Below are positions 63,148 through 64,000 of a stretch of DNA of 64,000 nt, one piece after another; positions within the stretch are counted from its first letter, which is position 1, and each line of letters starts with the position of its first letter. Position numbers and translations under genes: made by a program. Location of the stretch: positions 372,001 through 436,000 of the forward strand of contig CAWCNI010000002.1 of NCBI GenBank assembly GCA_963796915.1. The letters run 5' to 3'. A model generated the notes under the pieces. That model searched no databases, was not told where the DNA came from, and worked only from the letters and a program-made list of their open reading frames with translations. The stretch is from JAENWD01 sp963796915 (GTDB lineage Bacteria > Acidobacteriota > Vicinamibacteria > Vicinamibacterales > JAENWD01).

Positions 63148-64000
63148 CTATTTCGGCGCAGCGGCCAGGCGCGCCAGCAGCAGGGCGATGCGCTTGGCCT
63201 GGCTCGCCAGCGTCGTCAGATCCGCCGTTTCCTGCGCGGTATGGTCCGCAGTGCCCATCAGCCCCACGCCATCCAGCACCTGGCCGACGCGGCTGGCCAC
63301 AAACGACACATCCGCGGCGCCGGCCGCCCTGGGGTCTGTCGCCACGACGGGGCCGAAGCCAAGGTCGCGGCTGGCCTGGTCGTACATCGCGAGCAGGCGC
63401 CTGTTGCCGTCGGTTGGCGGCATCGGCGGGTAGCTGTCGTCGAAGGCCAGACCACTCGAGGTATGCGGCAGGCTGGCGCGAGCGACGTCCTGCATCGCTG
63501 CCCTCGCAGCCTCGAGCTGTTGCGGCGTGAAGGCGCGGATGTCTCCAGTCGCGACCGCGGTGCCTGCCACGACGTTCGACTTTCCGGCAGCGGTGCCCTT
63601 CGCGTTGGCAGCGTCCAGATTCATGGTGGTGCCGCCAAGCACGAGGCCCGGGTTGACGCTGAGGAGCGGCTCTGCGGACAGCCGCTGATAGAAGCCGCTG
63701 AGCGCTCGCGCGATCTCGTAGACAGCGCCGGCGCCGACCTTCTCGGTGAAGACCTGCGATGAGTGCGCCGGTTGTCCTGTGGCTGTCAGCGTCCAGCCGG
63801 TGAATCCGCGACGGGACACGATCGCCGTTCGCGGGTCGCCGGATCCGTCCTCGAAACCGATCGCCGCGTCCACACCGGCCGCCGCATCCTGCAATGGCTT
63901 TCGGGCAAGGTCGACGGGCTCGCCCGGATCTTCTTCGTCGCCGGTGAAGACCACGGTGACGGACAGCTTGTCCAGCAGTCCGACATGAGCCAGCGCCTTC
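63148..64000 (-). CDS. M20-family metallopeptidase, N-terminus outside window
   Basis: C-terminal part of a zinc peptidase. The frame is open to the right edge (HVGLLDKLSVTVVFTGDEEDPGEP). VVFTGDEE holds the catalytic/metal-binding glutamates of M20 enzymes; SRRGFTGWTLTATGQPAHSS starts the dimerisation (lid) domain with its histidine; GTADHTAQETADL near the end supplies the final metal-binding His. It ends at TAG 63148, 31 bases before the DUF4136 ATG. Likely a secreted or periplasmic carboxypeptidase or amidohydrolase; the substrate cannot be judged from this part. Confidence 0.87.
   Translation of the reverse strand, partial: KALAHVGLLDKLSVTVVFTGDEEDPGEPVDLARKPLQDAAAGVDAAIGFEDGSGDPRTAIVSRRGFTGWTLTATGQPAHSSQVFTEKVGAGAVYEIARALSGFYQRLSAEPLLSVNPGLVLGGTTMNLDAANAKGTAAGKSNVVAGTAVATGDIRAFTPQQLEAARAAMQDVARASLPHTSSGLAFDDSYPPMPPTDGNRRLLAMYDQASRDLGFGPVVATDPRAAGAADVSFVASRVGQVLDGVGLMGTADHTAQETADLTTLASQAKRIALLLARLAAAPK

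Overview
This window reads as a chromosomal segment of a high-GC Acidobacteriota bacterium. The 16S rRNA gene (about 37770-39320) has acidobacterial character, and I would guess class Vicinamibacteria (old subdivision 6); that placement is from memory, not from a search. The segment is dominated by one theme: making, exporting, anchoring and regulating surface polysaccharide and surface protein, built around an exosortase A / PEP-CTERM system.

Layout. 1-6155 (minus): a translationally coupled polyprenyl-linked sugar block with two GT-C transferases, a HAD phosphatase, a UbiA-type prenyltransferase, an O-antigen-ligase-like protein and a GT2. 6355-9538 (plus): GT4, GT2, GT2. 9535-14712 (minus): Wzm/Wzt-type ABC exporter plus GT2-GT4-GT2. 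14794-15907 (plus): GT4. 15889-20004 (minus): two PilZ proteins, a GT4 and a Gfo/Idh-SDR fusion. 20233-23401: a TIGR03790-like/TPR protein and a triple-VanZ membrane protein. 23439-28177 (plus): exosortase (xrtA), EpsI, PrsT-like TPR lipoprotein and a PEP-CTERM protein with a sigma-54 promoter. 28304-31294 (plus): a compact five-gene operon of Tat-type small protein, PqqD-like RRE, HprK-related kinase, nucleotidyltransferase and VanZ. 31338-35974: metallophosphoesterase, tyrS, secreted beta-propeller, PHP protein. 36196-36840: second PEP-CTERM protein, also behind a sigma-54 promoter.

36961-43366 is a complete rrn operon (16S, tRNA-Ile, tRNA-Ala, 23S, 5S) with three consecutive sigma-70 promoters, boxA-like motifs, two processing stems and a terminator. 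Then come two tandem GT-C-like paralogues (43442-46671), a 1965-residue secreted beta-propeller/Fn3 repeat protein containing a recent 1.1-kb internal duplication (46696-52593), a Tat-exported DUF362 protein, a minor pilin operon (FimT, PilV, PilW, very large PilX) behind a sigma-54-like promoter, an exosortase-associated asparagine-synthase-type amidotransferase, a GT4, a DUF4136 protein and a truncated M20 peptidase.

How the genes fit together: glycosyltransferases and the polyprenyl-sugar block build glycan on a lipid carrier, Wzm/Wzt exports it, the ligase-like protein transfers or polymerises it, and exosortase cuts PEP-CTERM proteins that are probably retained or glycosylated at the surface. 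PilZ proteins suggest c-di-GMP control and sigma-54 promoters tie PEP-CTERM and pilin expression together. The least described element is the 28304-31294 operon, whose parts resemble lasso-peptide phosphorylation machinery without the cyclase. Five genes carry apparent small frameshifts (near 1651, 5459, 15478, 25233, 62752), which points to consensus errors in the assembly or to real phase-variable or decayed genes. No mobile elements, CRISPR arrays or integrases were seen.
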